Source: Streptomyces sp. NBC_01314 (GTDB lineage: Bacteria; Actinomycetota; Actinomycetes; Streptomycetales; Streptomycetaceae). Taken from it: 64,000 nt of DNA. Below the pieces are notes generated by a model that was given only the letters and a program-made list of their open reading frames with translations, had not been told where the DNA came from and did not search any database. The stretch lies in assembly GCF_041435215.1 (NCBI RefSeq), contig NZ_CP108394.1:2790001-2854000 (forward strand). The letters are read 5' to 3'. Numbering within the stretch: the first letter of the stretch is position 1; the number at the start of each line of letters is the position of its first letter. Made by a program: the position numbers and the translations under genes. Positions 63,590 to 64,000 of this stretch are shown here, one piece after another.

Positions 63590-64000
63590 TCAGAAGGTGA
63601 GGTTCCAGCTGTTGAGGCGGCCCGTGTCAGCGGCCGCGACATCCTGGACACGCAGCTTCCAGGTGCCGTTGGCGACCTCGCTGGAGGCGTTCACCGAGTA
63701 GGTGGTGACCAGGTTGTCGGCGGAGTCCGAGCTGGAGGCCTTGAGGGGGTAGGTGGAGCCGTCGGGGGCCACCAGGGTCAGGACCAGGTCACCGCGGTAG
63801 GTGTGGGTGATGTCCACGCCGACCTGGAGGGTCGAGGGCGCGTTGCCGGTGCGGCCGGTGACGGAGATCGAGGACTCGATCGCCGCGGCGTTGTCCGGGA
63901 TGGCGACGGCCGTGGTGTTGGTGTAGGTGGTGCCCCCCGTGGAGCCTCCGCTCACCGCCTGCACCGTCTTGGCCGCGTCGGCGAGCCCGGCGCCGCAGCC
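63590..64000 (-). CDS. Secreted peptidase C-terminus with P-domain (partial)
   Basis: Open at the window edge; 136 codons visible. The first residues, GCGAGLADAAKTVQAV, look like the end of a subtilisin-type S8 catalytic domain. After a Gly/Thr linker, about 110 residues form a proprotein-convertase P-domain: SSISVTGRTGN, DITHTYRGDLVLTLVAPDG and the terminal GTWKLRVQDVAAADTGRL. Such domains follow S8 or M4/M36 proteases secreted by Streptomyces and aid folding or substrate binding. The P-domain is certain; the S8 assignment rests on a few residues. Confidence 0.8.
   Translation of the reverse strand, partial: GCGAGLADAAKTVQAVSGGSTGGTTYTNTTAVAIPDNAAAIESSISVTGRTGNAPSTLQVGVDITHTYRGDLVLTLVAPDGSTYPLKASSSDSADNLVTTYSVNASSEVANGTWKLRVQDVAAADTGRLNSWNLTF

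Overview
High-GC actinobacterial chromosome, almost certainly Streptomyces. The evidence is extreme third-position GC, GTG starts, ATGA/TGATG gene overlaps, a geosmin synthase, a subtilisin-inhibitor-like protein, SAV2148-type HEPN and DUF1707/FHA proteins, and a sulfate-assimilation operon in the order I recall from S. coelicolor. Nothing here was checked by a search; all calls are read from the sequence and from family knowledge.

Layout. (a) 1-8.4 kb: a compact nonribosomal-peptide operon. It encodes a carrier-domain protein with a Pls/PosA-type membrane terminal region, a separate adenylation-carrier protein with a vestigial condensation part, a TauD-like Fe/2-oxoglutarate oxygenase, and the SbnB/SbnA pair that makes L-2,3-diaminopropionate. 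A strong hairpin ends it, and the left side may be cut by the window. (b) 8.4-14.1 kb: AidB-like acyl-CoA dehydrogenase, AcoR-like GAF regulator, a secreted protein of unknown role and a GNAT acetyltransferase. (c) 14.2-23.8 kb: a sulfur regulon with a cysteine-containing leader peptide, sulfite reductase, a zinc-ribbon protein, cysH, cysC, cysD, cysN, a sulfonate-type ABC transporter and a sirohydrochlorin chelatase that supplies sirohaem to the reductase. (d) 23.8-33.5 kb: housekeeping genes, an MMPL transporter, a CDP-alcohol phosphatidyltransferase with a repeated operator-like motif, and a sugar ABC transporter operon without its ATPase.

(e) 33.9-42.15 kb: an 8.2-kb mobile element inside a DEDDh 3'-5' exonuclease gene. 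It carries three tyrosine recombinases in tandem, a small coiled-coil protein (a Tn554-like set), an S1-domain RNA-binding protein and a complete exonuclease homologous to the gene it interrupts. The host gene is split at its second catalytic motif; removing the element between two AAGGCC repeats restores a 240-codon reading frame. The broken N-terminal fragment ends in a TGATG overlap with the start of the element's intact exonuclease, so the element seems to take over the host gene's expression signals and provide a diverged replacement. This is the most striking feature of the window.

(f) 42.5-56 kb: HEPN protein, glgX, treY and treZ (glycogen debranching and trehalose from maltodextrins), interrupted by an M14 carboxypeptidase translationally coupled to an SSI-type protease inhibitor with an unusual Glu at the reactive site, plus an FHA protein, a kinase-fold phosphotransferase and an M24 aminopeptidase. 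(g) 56-64 kb: phosphoesterase, PDZ membrane protein, a LysR regulator divergent from a class-I amidotransferase-like protein with a clear LysR box between them, geosmin synthase, an ARMT1-like phosphatase, a zinc-ribbon membrane protein and the C-terminal end of a secreted peptidase with a P-domain, cut by the window edge.
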